The notes beneath the pieces were generated by a model. It did no database searches. It saw only the letters and a list, made by a program, of their open reading frames with translations, and had not been told where the DNA came from. From CAWBVG01 sp963792175 (GTDB lineage Bacteria > Acidobacteriota > Vicinamibacteria > Vicinamibacterales > CAVVIG01): 64,000 nt of DNA. The stretch covers positions 260,782 through 324,781 of the forward strand of contig CAWBVG010000033.1 in the NCBI GenBank assembly GCA_963792175.1, written 5' to 3'. Position 1 is the first letter of the stretch. Each line of letters begins with the position of its first letter. The position numbers and the translations under genes are program-made. Shown here one piece after another: positions 8,197 through 18,481 of this stretch.

Positions 8197-9595
8197 CAAC
8201 CGTTAAGGGGCTCCGGCGCGTTCTCACCTTTCGCGACCTGGTGCTCTATTACCTGGTCACCGGTTTCAGCCTGCGGTGGATTGCGACGGCGGCGGCGGCC
8301 GGGCCGAGCGCGCTCGTCATCTGGGTGATCGCGGCGCTCGGCCTGTTCGTCCCGCTCGTATTCACCGTGCTGGAGCTGTCGTCGCGCTACCCGGAAGAGG
8401 GCGGCTTCTACGTCTGGAGCAAGCGCGCATTCGGTCCGTTTGCGGCGTTCATCACCGGCTGGACGTACTGGGGTTCGAACCTGCCGTACTTTCCAGGCCT
8501 CCTCTATTTCGCTGCCGCCAACGCGCTGTTCATCGGCGGACCGTCGTGGCAGGCCTGGTCGACCAACAGCGTCTACTTCATCGCGGTGGCGATGACCGGT
8601 CTCGTCGATCGCCGTCACGATGAACGTCGTCGGCTTGAACGTGGGGAAGTGGCTGAACAACGTCGGCGCGATGGCCAGCTGGATTCCCGCCGGCGTGCTC
8701 ATCGTCGTCGGCGCCGTGTCGTGGAGCCGTTTCGGATCCGCGACGCCGATGCCGTCTGAGGCGTTCGTGCCCAGCACGAGCCTCAAGGACGTGATCTTCT
8801 GGTCCACCATCGCCTTCGCGTTCGGCGGCGTGGAAAGCGGCTCGACGATGGGAGAGGAGATTCAGGATGCGCCGCGGACCGATTCCGCGCGCGGTGCTGA
8901 CGGCGGGTGCGCTGATGACGCTCCTGTATCATCGCCGGCACGTTGAGCGTGCTGCTGGCGTTGCCCAGCACCCAGATCTCCGGGCTGCAGGGGATCATGC
9001 AGGCGATTCAGGCCATCACGTCGAAGCTGGATCTTGGCTGGCTGGCGCCGATCGTCGCCGCGCTTCGTCACGCTGAACGCGCTCGGCGGCGTCGGCGGCT
9101 GGTTTGCCGCGACGGCACGCCTGCCGTTTGTCGCCGGCATCGATCGGTTCCTGCCGCCGGCCTTCGGCGAACTGCATCCGAAATGGGGGACGCCTTACGT
9201 CGCGCTGCTCGTCCAGGCGGGCATCGCCGGCGCTGTTCATCTTTCTCGGTCAGGCCGGCACGTCGGTGCGCGGCGCGTATGACGCGCTCGTCAGCATGGG
9301 GATCATCGCCTACTTCATCCCGTTCCTGTTCATGTTCGCCGCGATGATCGTGCTGCAGCGCGAGCCCGCGGGACCGGACGTGATGCGCGTCCCCGGCGGA
9401 AAACCGGTGGCCATCGCGCTGGCCTCGCTCGGGTTCTTCGTCACGGCGGTGTCGATTGTGCTCGCGTGCATTCCACCCGACGAGGAGCCGAACAAGACGC
9501 TCGCGGTGGTCAAGGTCGTCGGGTCGTCGCTCGTGCTCGTCGCCATCGGCGTCGTGGTCTATCTACTCGGGCAGGCGTCGTGCACAGTCCGCTGA
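8193..9595 (+). CDS. APC-family amino acid permease (five frameshifts)
   Basis: The GTG at 8193 overlaps the amidohydrolase stop. The protein reads as an amino acid-polyamine-organocation transporter: FRDLVLYYLVTGFSLRW, ELSSRYPEEGGFYVWSKRAF, then FAFGGVESGSTMGEEI, LGGVGGWFAATARLPFVAG and a hydrophobic C-terminus. The coding sense moves between frames near 8604, 8880, 8930, 9062 and 9234. Every shift is cured by removing one base, for example the G in CTC-G-TCGATC. After correction the product is about 465 residues with 12 or so membrane segments. The regular one-base insertions suggest base-calling error rather than a dead gene. Confidence 0.72.
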
Positions 9596-9616
9596 AGGCG
9601 GACGCTTGCACGGACC

Positions 9617-11029
9617 ATGAACGTCGTCCTGACGAAACTCATCCCGATCGTCTGCGGTCTCACTGCCTGCGTCGGCGGCGTCGGCCGCGACGCCAGGCAC
9701 GATGCGCGTGGACTACTACCACACGGGCAACGCGAAGGAAGAGCGCTTCAGCCTCGACCGCGTCGTCCTCGAGCCGCTGCCGTGGCCCGGGAATCCGGCG
9801 AAGCCGATTGACGGCACCAACCGCGGTAAGTACCTGTTCGAGGTCACCGACGCCGCCAGCGGCCGCGTGCTCTATTCGCGCGGGTTCAGCTCGATCTACG
9901 GCGAGTGGGAGACGACGGGCGAGGCCGAGAAGATCGACCGGACGTTTTCCGAATCGCTGCGGTTTCCGGCTCCAGGCGCGCCGGTCCGCATCGTCGTCAA
10001 GAAGCGCGATCCACGGAATGTCTTCCGCGACGTCGTGGGCGGTGTCCGTCGATCCGGCTGACAAGTTCGTCACGCCGGCGGCGGCTTCGAATGCGGGCGC
10101 GCTCATCGCGCTGCACCGCAGCGGCGATTCCGCGACGAAGCTGGACTTCCTGATTCTCGGCGACGGCTACACCGCGCGCGAACGGGCCAAGTTCGAGCGC
10201 GACGCACGCCGGCTGGTCGCCACGCTGTTGACGACCACGCCGTTCAAGGAGCGGCAGGCCGACATCAACATCTGGGGCCTCTGTCCGCCGGCCGCGCAGT
10301 CGGGGATCTCGCGACCGTCGCAGCATATCTACCGGCAGTCGCCGGTCGGCGCCACCTACGACGCGTTCGATTCCGAGCGCTACGTGCTGACCTTCGAGAA
10401 CAAGGCCTTCCGCGACATCGCGGCGAACGCGCCGTACGAATTCGTCGAGATTCTGACGAATAGCGCCACCTACGGCGGCGGCGGCATCTTCGGCCTCTAC
10501 AGCACCGTCGCGGCCGACAGCGTCTGGGCGCCGTACATCTTCGTGCACGAGTTCGGTCATCACCTCGCCGGCCTGGCGGACGAGGTACTACACGTCGGAC
10601 GTCGCGTACCTGCCGGCGGCCGATCGCGTCGAGCCGTGGGAACCGAACGCGACGGCGATGCTCGATCCCGCGGCGTTGAAGTGGAAGGATCTCGTGACGC
10701 CGGGTACGCCGCTGCCGACGCCCTGGCCGAAAGAGGCGTTCGAGCGCTACACGAAGGACGTGCAGCAGAAGCGCCGCGCGATCCGCGCCGCGAACCGGCC
10801 CGAAGCGGAGATGGACGCGCTCTTCCGCGACGAAGAAAAGCACGACACGGCGTTGCTCAACGAGGGTCCTCACGCCGGCCGGGTGGGAGCGTTCGAAGGC
10901 GCGAACTACGAAGCCCGCGGCTACTATCGGCCGCAGGCCGACTGCATCATGTTCACGCGCGACAACGTGCCGTTTTGCGCCGTCTGCCGCCGCGCCATCG
11001 AGGCGATTCTCGACCTGTATGCCCGCTGA
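9617..11029 (+). CDS. M64-family (IgA peptidase-like) zinc metallopeptidase (three frameshifts)
   Basis: Signal peptide MNVVLTKLIPIVCGLTAC at the start. The N-terminal domain (MRVDYYHTGNAKEERFSLD) is typical of peptidase M64. The catalytic part contains FLILGDGYTARE, the zinc site HEFGHHLAGLADEYY and the C-terminal CIMFTRDNVPFCAVCRRAIE. Frames change near 9690, 10040 and 10586; in each case one extra G separates the correct frames (for example GAC-GAG-G-TACTAC right after the zinc motif). Corrected length is about 470 residues, normal for the family. It is a secreted endopeptidase, and its position beside M28, amidohydrolase and permease genes suggests peptide scavenging. Confidence 0.78.
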
Positions 11030-11106
11030 CCGCCCCGCCTTGACGCGGCTCAGCCCTTCAATCAGACTAAGCGGCCGCGATACTCACTACTCCTTACGAG
11101 GCGCAT

Positions 11107-11477
11107 ATGCAGGACGATTTCGACAGCGGAATGGGAATGCCCGATGATGAGCTGGCCGGCGGATCGGCCATGTCAGACATTGGCGAGGCCGGCCTGGGCG
11201 GGGCCGAAGGCGAAGGCGAGGCTGGCGGTGAACCGGGAGGGCGGCCGTCTGGCGGCGCGCGCGCGCGCAAGTCCTCTGGCTGGAGCCCGGAAGTCTGGTG
11301 GAGCCCGGAAGTCCGCCGGCGCCAAGGCGGCGAAGCCAAGGCGGCCGCCAGGAAGGCCGCGTCCCAAGGCGAAGAAGAGCGCCAGAAAAGCCAAGAAGGC
11401 CGCGAAGCCCGCGCGCAAGTCTGCGCCGGAAGAGCGGCGCGAAGAAAGCCAAGCGGAAGGCCGGCAGCAAGAAATAG
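11107..11477 (+). CDS. Histone H1-like basic protein with acidic N-terminus (two frameshifts)
   Basis: The ATG at 11107 starts an acidic, Gly-rich segment (MQDDFDSGMGMPDDELAGGS). A Lys/Ala/Arg-rich tail follows, with repeats RKSSGGARKSGGARKSAG and KKSARKAKKAAKPARKSA, ending in KRKAGSKK. Removing a T near 11283 (GGC-T-GGA) and a G near 11440 (CCG-G-AAGAGC) joins the repeats in one frame and places the stop at 11475-11477. The tail resembles bacterial histone H1-like and AlgP-like proteins that bind DNA non-specifically. The acidic half could act as a self-shielding or partner-binding arm; this is inference. About 122 residues. Confidence 0.6.
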
Positions 11478-11516
11478 CGTGGCGAACCGGCCAGTGACCG
11501 ATCGACGCTGGCCGGT

Positions 11517-11879
11517 TCAGCGCGCAGCGGCCCCGCGTCCCTGTCCGAACTGTTGCGTCGCGTAGCCGACAATCAGGCCGACGATCGATCCGGGCAGCAT
11601 GATCTCGATCCAGTAGTGGTGGCCGTCAGGCTGCGGGATCGCCGCGACGAGAAACGCGAAGAACGCGGCGACCACCAGTCCCACCAGCAGCCCTTTCGAG
11701 AGCGACTGGACGCGATACGCGTACCAGCCGACGAGGGCGCCGACGATCAGCCCCTTGATCGTCGACCCGATGACGATCCCGACGATTTGCGACGCCACTT
11801 CGGGCGTCGCCAGCGCGGTCAATCCGTCAAAGGCGCCCAGCACAGCGCCGAGTAGCAGTCCAAGCACAGGCTTCTTCAT
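11517..11879 (-). CDS. Small polytopic membrane protein of unknown function
   Basis: About 120 residues from ATG 11879, which follows AAAGGAG at a good distance; a longer start at 11897 is less likely. Four hydrophobic stretches are visible: PVLGLLLGAVLGAF, IVGIVIGSTIKGLIVGALVGW, KGLLVGLVVAAFFAFLVA and IMLPGSIVGLIVGYA, with many GxxxG-type spacings. No enzyme motif is present. It lies alone between the histone-like gene and a kinase, and its function is unknown. Confidence 0.65.
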   Translation of the reverse strand: MKKPVLGLLLGAVLGAFDGLTALATPEVASQIVGIVIGSTIKGLIVGALVGWYAYRVQSLSKGLLVGLVVAAFFAFLVAAIPQPDGHHYWIEIMLPGSIVGLIVGYATQQFGQGRGAAAR

Positions 11880-11949
11880 CGCATCTCCTTTTGGCACGTT
11901 GCGCTACGTGGTTTGTCTGTCTCTTACACGCCGGACAGCAGATCCTTTT

Positions 11950-12973
11950 TCAGCGCAGGAACGCGAACGCCACGCGCATCACCAGATACGACAGCACGAG
12001 CCAGACGAATGTCTGATAGCGGATCAGCCAGCGGCCCGCCCGTTCGAACGCCGTCTCCCGGTATGCGGACACCGCCGCGCCCTGGCGGTAGCGGGCCAGA
12101 TCGTCCACGAGCTCTTTGGCGCTGGCGTAGCGATCCGCCGGCGCGGGCGAGAGACACTTGCGGATGATCGCGGCGAGCCGCTTCGACGGCGCGGGAGAGC
12201 GCCGCGCCCAGAGACCGTGGCAGATCGTTGACGATCGCGCGGGAGCCGGCGCTGCCGGTCCACATCCAGAAGAGGAGCGCCCCGAGCGCATAGACATCGG
12301 CCGGCGGTCCGGCGTTGGACGAATCGCCGTGCGCCTGTTCCGGCGCCATGAAGCCCGCCGTGCCCATGCGCGTGCCTCCCGAGGTCCCGTCGCCCGCGCC
12401 GTCCGGGTGACGGTCGGCCGCGCGTGCCGCCGGACCGCCACCGCGATCCACTCGCGCGAGCACTCGGGCCACGCCCCAGTCGAGCACGAGCACCTCGCCG
12501 AACTGTCCGACCATGACGTTCGACGGTTTCAGATCGCGGTGGACGATGCCCGCCGCATGCGCGAACGCGACGGTCTCGGCGACGCGCTCGAAAACCACCA
12601 GTCGCGCGGCTTCGTGCTCGAGCGACGCGGCATGGTCGGCGAGCGTTTCGCCGCGCACGAGCTTCATGACGTAGAACCATCGGCCGTCGTCGAGCAGCCC
12701 GGCGTCGTGCACCGGCACGATCCCCGGATGTTCGAGCCGCGCGAGGACCTGCGCTTCCTGGCGCAGACGCTGGTCGAGGTCGTCGGCCGGCGCCGCGGCA
12801 TTCGAGACCTTGATCGCGACTTCCCGGCCGAGTTGCTCGTCGCGTGCCGCGTAGACGGACCCCATCCCGCCGCGGCCGATCGGCCGCAGGATCACGTAGC
12901 GATTGGTGGCCAGCTCCGGCCGCGTGGCGACGTCGCGCAGGCGTTCGACGAGGTCGTTCGAGAGCCACGTCAC
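11950..12973 (-). CDS. Ser/Thr protein kinase with C-terminal membrane anchor (frameshifted)
   Basis: The kinase domain shows the Gly-rich loop IGRGGMGSVYAARD, the VAIKVS lysine, the catalytic loop IVHRDLKPSNVMV, the metal-binding segment as DWGVA (in place of DFG), and GTAGFMAPEQAHG. A single extra G near 12195 moves the C-lobe to another frame, which gives KRLAAIIRKCLSPAPADRYASA and a final hydrophobic helix (TFVWLVLSYLVMRVAFAFL). Corrected length is about 341 residues. The start overlaps the stop of the sigma factor gene by 4 bases (ATGA), so the sigma factor and kinase form one operon. This arrangement recalls kinase/sigma pairs that control ECF-like sigma activity. Confidence 0.78.
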
Positions 12974-13689
12974 CGATCCACCTCGATCCCAAACAGCTCA
13001 CGGGCTTCGAGGCGGAACTCCTCGGCCGTGCCGCAGAGGCCTTGAAGGTGGCCCAGCGCGAGCTCGCGGAAACGCCGGCGGGCGGCGTGCAGATAGTTGG
13101 TGACTTGCGAGACGCTCAGACCCAGGTCGTGAGCGACGCCGGCATATGAGACGTCCGGCGACGGCGCCAGGTCGTGGCGCTCGAAGACCTCAAAGATCAC
13201 CGCCTTGCCGGACTCCTCGCACAGCCGCCGCAGATCGTCCACGGCGCGTCCGAAGAGCGCGCGGATCATCTCGTCCCGGAAAAACCGATCCAGGTCGCGC
13301 AAATCGCTCGACGCCAGCTCGGCGAGCGCCTGCTCTGCACCCGGAAAATCGAGTGACAGGCGGTCCGCACCACCGCCGCGCTTTTCGGCGCGCTCCGCCT
13401 TCTGAGTGTTCTGCACGAACCGGTCGAGGCACGTGCGCAGGAAGGTGCGGAACCTGGCCTTCGCCGGGTCGTAGCGTTCGACGTACCTCTTCTCGAACGC
13501 CACGGCGAAGAACGCCTGCACCGCGTCCTCGGCCGCCTCCGGCGGGAGCCGCCAGTGCAGCCGGAGGTAGTGATAGCTCGGGCGCCAGTAGCCGGCGGCG
13601 AGATCGCCGAACGCCGTGCGCCGGACTTCGGCGTCGTCCGCGCGAATGCGCTCGATGACCGACCGCCGGGTGGCCGGGAACGGGATCAC
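12970..13689 (-). CDS. ECF-like RNA polymerase sigma factor
   Basis: About 240 residues from GTG 13689 (MIPFPATRRSVIERIR...); an upstream start at 13737 adds non-conserved residues. Region 2 is recognisable as YWRPSYHYLRLHWRLPPEAAEDAVQAFF, with the sequence RFRTFLRTCLDRFVQN after it. A region-4-like helix-turn-helix is seen in VSYAGVAHDLGLSVSQVTNYLHAARRRF. The spacer between regions 2 and 4 is longer than in small ECF factors. The downstream Ser/Thr kinase overlaps by 4 bases, suggesting regulation by phosphorylation. The target promoter is not evident. Confidence 0.78.
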   Translation of the reverse strand: MIPFPATRRSVIERIRADDAEVRRTAFGDLAAGYWRPSYHYLRLHWRLPPEAAEDAVQAFFAVAFEKRYVERYDPAKARFRTFLRTCLDRFVQNTQKAERAEKRGGGADRLSLDFPGAEQALAELASSDLRDLDRFFRDEMIRALFGRAVDDLRRLCEESGKAVIFEVFERHDLAPSPDVSYAGVAHDLGLSVSQVTNYLHAARRRFRELALGHLQGLCGTAEEFRLEARELFGIEVDR

Positions 13690-13850
13690 GCGGCAAGCGT
13701 ATCGCAGCCCGCCAGCGGCCTGTGCCGCGGAAGTCACCGGGCGGCTGAATCGAACTTCAGCTCAACGTGCACGATCCGCATCGTGTTCCCTCTGCCGATC
13801 CATTACACGGGGGAGGTCGATTCCTTTACACTGCACCCAGGAGGCTCTTC

Positions 13851-14240
13851 TTGACGACAGCCATTCGCATTCTTCTGGTTTCGACCTTCATCTCGCTCAG
13901 CGCGTCGACGACCTGGCTCGTCGCGCAGAACCGCTTCGGCGCTCCGAAGACCATCATCCATGTGTCCCTCATCCAGTGGAAAGAGGGTGTCTCGGCCGCC
14001 GCGAAAAAGCAGGCCCTCGACGGCGTCAAGGACATGGCCGCGAAGATTCCCGGCATCAGGAATGTCTGGACGAAGGCGCTCCGGGTGCAGCCGGACGGGT
14101 ATCACGACGCATTCGTGATCGAGTTCGAGAACCAGGCGGCGGCGGATCGTTACGCAAAGGATCCGGTGCACGACAAGTGGACCGAGGCGTTCCTCAAGAT
14201 CCGCGAAGCGAGCATCTCGCCTCAGATCACGAACGACTAG
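13851..14240 (+). CDS. Secreted Dabb (stress-responsive alpha/beta barrel) protein
   Basis: 129 residues from TTG 13851, chosen because an AGGAGG site lies 7 bases upstream. The signal sequence (TTAIRILLVSTFISLSA) is followed by a Dabb domain: KTIIHVSLIQWKEGVS with the conserved His, IPGIRNVW, then DAFVIEFENQAAADRYAKDP and DKWTEAF. Dabb domains are small dimeric ferredoxin-like folds; some are oxygenases or cyclases, many have no known reaction. It is a single gene between divergent and convergent neighbours. Confidence 0.75.
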   Translation: MTTAIRILLVSTFISLSASTTWLVAQNRFGAPKTIIHVSLIQWKEGVSAAAKKQALDGVKDMAAKIPGIRNVWTKALRVQPDGYHDAFVIEFENQAAADRYAKDPVHDKWTEAFLKIREASISPQITND

Positions 14241-14340
14241 CGGCGCACGACGAACACCTGCATGGCCCTGACGCCCGGCGCGCGCGTTGGCTCATCAGGG
14301 CAAAACGGGCTCGTAACGGTGAGAGGCAAAACGTTCAAAG

Positions 14341-15231
14341 TCAGAGTCTGGGCTTCGCGGCTCGCTCGAAGAACTCCTTCTGTAGCCGCAAAGCCGTCTC
14401 GTCCCGCTTGATCGCGCGGAGCGCATTGGCGATCCGCGCCGCGATCGCGTCGGTGGTTGCCTGGCCGCGCGCGGCGGTTGCGCCGGCGGAATTGCCCTGA
14501 TAGTGATTCGGGAACTTCGCATACCACCAGATGCCGGTGTAGACGCCCTCCGGCAGCTCGAGCCGATTGAGATCGGCGCCTGATTCGGTCGGCGATCGCT
14601 CCGGGCGCGCGATCTCCGGCCGTGCCGCCATCAGGTTGGAGACTTCTCCCTCGCCGGCATGGCCATCGACTCCGGGACGTGACGGCGCCGTGCCGGCCGT
14701 TCCCTGAGGCACGCCCAGCGCCGAAAGCGTGTAGACGACGTAGTCCTTTGGCGACTCGAGCTGTGTCTGCGCGAAGTATTGAATCAGCGCGGTGTTGCCG
14801 CCGTGACCGTTGATGATCACGATCTTCTGACAGCCGTTCCGCCCCATCTCGGCGACTGTCTCCTGCAGCATCTCGAGCTGCAGATGGGCGCTGTAGGCTA
14901 TCGTGCCCGGCTGGTGCTTGGCCTCGAAGATCTGACCTGCGTAGTACTCTGGAAAGACGATGACGTACTCGTCCTTGGTCGCCTTCAGCGTCGAGAAGCG
15001 GATGTTGATGAGATCGGTCCCGAGCACGCCTGCAGGCCCGTGCTTCTCGAGGATGCCAAAAGGCAGGGCGCAGGTGTTGTTCGCGGTCTGGAGCGCCTTG
15101 ACGAAGTCCGCGGCGGTCAGCTCCTCCCACTTTGGCGGAAATTGCTGCGCGTGAACTCCGGCAGCCATGATGGACAACGTCAGTGTCGCGAGGCCGGCTT
15201 TCGTCTTCAATGTGAATCCTCTGCGCGGCAT
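14341..15231 (-). CDS. Secreted creatininase-family amidohydrolase
   Basis: 296 residues. A signal peptide (LKTKAGLATLTLSIMAAGVHA) precedes a creatininase fold. ALPFGILEKHGPAGVLGTDL carries the first metal-binding Glu and His, with the Asp at the end. VIINGHGGNTALIQYF is the hallmark His-rich loop, and HAGEGEVSNLM carries the late acidic ligand. The family includes creatininase and mycofactocin-type MftE peptidases; the substrate here is unknown. The protein ends near 14341 with no partner gene in the same direction. Confidence 0.86.
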   Translation of the reverse strand: MPRRGFTLKTKAGLATLTLSIMAAGVHAQQFPPKWEELTAADFVKALQTANNTCALPFGILEKHGPAGVLGTDLINIRFSTLKATKDEYVIVFPEYYAGQIFEAKHQPGTIAYSAHLQLEMLQETVAEMGRNGCQKIVIINGHGGNTALIQYFAQTQLESPKDYVVYTLSALGVPQGTAGTAPSRPGVDGHAGEGEVSNLMAARPEIARPERSPTESGADLNRLELPEGVYTGIWWYAKFPNHYQGNSAGATAARGQATTDAIAARIANALRAIKRDETALRLQKEFFERAAKPRL

Positions 15232-15312
15232 TCTAGCGTGAGCGCGGCGTTACACGACCGCCCGTGCCGGCTGGCGCGCGAGCTGCGGTCCGGTCTAGGA
15301 TGACCGCTGTCA

Positions 15313-16734
15313 GTGGTCGGGAAGCACTTCGGCCCCTACCGAGTTCTGTCCCCGCTCGGGGCGGGAGGGATGGGAGAGGTCTATCGCGCCCACGATGAAA
15401 AGCTGGGCCGCGACGTCGCGCTGAAGTTCCTGCCGCTCGCGGTGGCGGACGATCCTGATCGACGGGCCCGCATGGTGCGCGAGGCTCGAGCCGCCGCGGC
15501 GCTCAATCACCCGAACATCTGCACTATCCACGACGTCGGCGATGCGGACGGCCTGACCTACATCGCGATGGAGGTGATTGAGGGCCAGCCGCTGAGCGCT
15601 CGGCTGGCCGAGCGCCCACTGCCTATCGACGAAGTGCTGCGCATCGGACTCCAACTCACCGAAGCCGTGGCGCATGCGCACGACCGCGGCATCGTGCATC
15701 GCGATCTGAAAAGCGCGAACGTCATGCTCACGCCGGTCGGCCACGTCAAGGTGCTGGACTTCGGCCTGGCGAAGCGCATGAGTGCCGATCGGCTGGCCGA
15801 AGCCGCGACGCGGTCGGCCGTTCCGTTGACGCAGCCGATGACGATCCTCGGCACGTTGTCGTACATGTCGCCGGAGCAACTCCGCGGGAAGCCGGCCGAC
15901 GCGGCGAGCGACGTCTGGGCCGTCGGCGTCATCCTGTACGAAATGACAGCGGGCGCGCGTCCGTTCGACGGAACGACGGAGTTCGAAGTCAGCTCCGCCA
16001 TCCTCAATGATCAGCCTCCGCCGCTTCCGCCGCGTGTGCCTGTGGCGCTGCAGACAATCATCGGCCGATGCCTGGAGAAGGAGCCGGCACGCCGCTATCA
16101 CCGCGCCGGTGAAGTGCGCGCGGCGCTCGAGGCGGTTCGCGCCTCTCCACAATCGTCCCCAGTCGCGGTCGCGCCCAGCGCTGGTCGTTCGCCTGCCGGC
16201 ATCCTGTCGGCGGTGGCCATGCTCGCGGTCGTCGGCGGTCTGTGGCGATCTGGGTCGCGTTCTTTTCCCGTCGTTACGACGAGTCCATTCGTCACGCCAA
16301 GTCGCTGGCCGAGGTGTGGCCGGGTAACCCCATGAGCCCGTTTTTCCTCGCGTCCAACTACGCGGTCAAGCGAATGGCCGCGGAAACCAGAGCCGCTTGC
16401 GGCACGGTGATGAAGGCGCTTGCCGACTCGCTGGTCGTCCAGTCGATTGGCATGTGTGCATGGGCGTATGCGATGGTCGGCGAGACCGATCAGGCCCGTC
16501 GTCTCGTCCAGCGCCTCGAACATCCCCCGGCAGACGTCTGGGTGGACCCGGCTGTCGTCGCCCAGGGCGTACGCGGGCCTGGGCGATGTGGATCGGGCCA
16601 TCGACTGGTGTCGGAAGGGCCTCGACGAACGTTCAGCGCTCATGATCTACATGAAGGCGTCGGCCATGTGGGATCCAGTCCGCGGCGATCCACGCTTTCA
16701 GGCCATGCTGCGACAGATGAACTTTCCAACGTAG
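15313..16734 (+). CDS. Ser/Thr protein kinase with TPR-like tail (frameshifted, centre possibly missing)
   Basis: The kinase domain is complete: LGAGGMGEVYRAHD, VALKFL, IVHRDLKSANVML, VLDFGLAKRM, GTLSYMSPEQLRG and KEPARRYHRAGEVRAAL. A membrane segment (GILSAVAMLAVVGGL) comes right after. Around 16240 the sense jumps to another frame and enters a TPR-like tail (RRYDESIRHAKSLAEVWPGN, GLGDVDRAIDWCRKG) ending at MLRQMNFPT. The second shift near 16566 is a single extra G. The first is not a simple insertion, and kinases of this type usually have about 300 more residues between the membrane segment and the last TPRs. A deletion or assembly collapse at 16240 is therefore likely. Confidence 0.72.
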
Positions 16735-16762
16735 TCCGTTCGCCGGCGGCCGATGACCGCCG

Positions 16763-18227
16763 CTACGCCACCCGCGCTGACGCGGCGATCTCCGCCGCGT
16801 TCGGCAGCGACTCGAGCTTCCAGCAGAGATCCATCAGCGTGCGCGCCTGCGCGGACGGCAGCACGCCGTCCGCCAGCCCCGCGAACTTCGCTTCGAGATC
16901 GGCGTCGCTCATCGGCCGCTCGAGGCTGCCGACCACGTGCTCGACGAACTTCTCCAGCGTGCGGCCGTCCTTCAGCGTGACGGTCGCGCGCACCTGGTCT
17001 TCCTTGATCGCCGGATCGATCGTGGCCGTCACCCGATCGCGCAGGGCCGCGATCGCCGGATCTGCGGGCGTTGTCATCGCTGAAGTCGCGCATGCCCGCC
17101 GATCCCTTCACGATCGCGAGCGCGGCGGCGAAGTAGACGCTGAACTTGCTCTCGAGGCCGGTCTGCGGCGTCTTCTTGCCGGTCAATTCGAGCACCAGCG
17201 GATGCACCCGCAAATCGATGCGGGCGATCTGATCGGCGGTCAGCGTGTGCTCGCGGCGCAGCTGGATGCACGCATCGATGGCGGGATGGATCACGATGCC
17301 GCAGGCGAACGGCTTGTAGGTGTTGAGCAGGATCTCGTAGCGTCTTGCCGTGGTTCTCCGTGATCTCGGCGTAGTTTCGCGCCGTGCTCAGCACGTTGGC
17401 CCACCCGCTCTTGCCCTCGATGCCGGCTTCGCTGCTGGTGAAGTTGCGCGCACGCCAGCAGCGCCGCGGTCAGGCCGTTCTGCGCCGCGCGTCCCGGATG
17501 GAAGGCTCTTCGTCATCGATCCGAACATCTCGCGCAGGCCGACCGGCTGCGTCGCGGCAAGCCCGAGCGCCCACACCATCTGCTGCTCGGACAGGCCGAG
17601 GATTCGACCGCTCGCCGCCGCCGCGCCGAACACGCCGGCCGTGCCCGTGATGTGCCAGCCGCGATCGTAGTGAGCCGGGTAGACGGCGTTGCCAATCCGG
17701 CACTCGACCTCGATCCCGAGCACCATCGCGTTGAGGAAGTCTGTGCCGGACATCGGCCGCAGCTCCGACAGCGCCAGCAGCGCCGAGACGACCGGACCCG
17801 CCGGGTGAATCACGGTCTTCAGGTGCGTGTCGTCGAAGTCGAACACGTGCGAGCTGATGCCGTTCATCAGCGCCGCATGCAGGATGTCCATCCGTTCGCG
17901 GCGTCCGAGCACCGAGGCCTGCGGCGGACCGGAGAACGGCGCGAGCGCGGCGATCGCGGCATCGAGCGTTTCGTGACGCGATCCGCCGACCGCGCAGCCC
18001 ACCCAGTTCAGGAGCGTGCGGCGCGCCTCTTTGCGTACTGCGGCCGGCAGCTCGTCATGACGCGTCGCGATCACATACCGCGCGATGCTGCGCGTGACGT
18101 CGCGGCGAACGTCGGTCGCCGAATCCTGTCCGCTGCCGTCGGGATCCGAGGAGGTTCCGATGATCGGGCCGGTCAGACCCGCCAGCGACAGGGTCCCCAG
18201 AAAGTCACGGCGATCGAGGTGCTGCAT
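16763..18227 (-). CDS. MmgE/PrpD-family protein with Tat-like signal (four frameshifts)
   Basis: Starts with a twin-arginine-like leader (DRRDFLGTLSLAGLTGPIIG). The family core is clear: RRTLLNWVGCAVGGSRHET, HVFDFDDTH and GPVVSALLALSE, then HITGTAGVFGAAAASGRILGL. The last third reads FACGIVIHPAIDACIQLRRE, KFSVYFAAALAIVKG and KDGRTLEKFVEHVVGS. Single extra bases at about 17500, 17455, 17345 and 17070 split the frame. Corrected length is about 485 residues, normal for 2-methylcitrate dehydratase/iminodisuccinate epimerase relatives. The export signal is odd for a family known as cytoplasmic, but Tat-exported members are found in Acidobacteria. The substrate is unknown. Confidence 0.75.
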
Positions 18228-18481
18228 GGCTCGATTGTATGTCGCGAATAACGCAGAGTCAGCGCACGTCTCGATGAGTCGCAGCTGACCGTCGCGAGTA
18301 ACGACATGCCGTCACAGTTTCATGCCTCGCGATCCGTTGGGCGGACACTCTTCGCGGGAATCTGCACATCTGACGTCATTCGGCCCGCCGCCGCCGCCGG
18401 TGCCCTTCTTGCCACTCGAGGATATGTGCTGATGGGTGCGCAGGAAGTCGTGGAAACCCAAGCAGAAAAAGGAGGAGTGTC

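Noticed and set aside
8193..9595. Programmed frameshifting as explanation of split genes
   Set aside because: Breaks occur at unrelated sequences in many genes, lack slippery heptamers and occur several times per gene.
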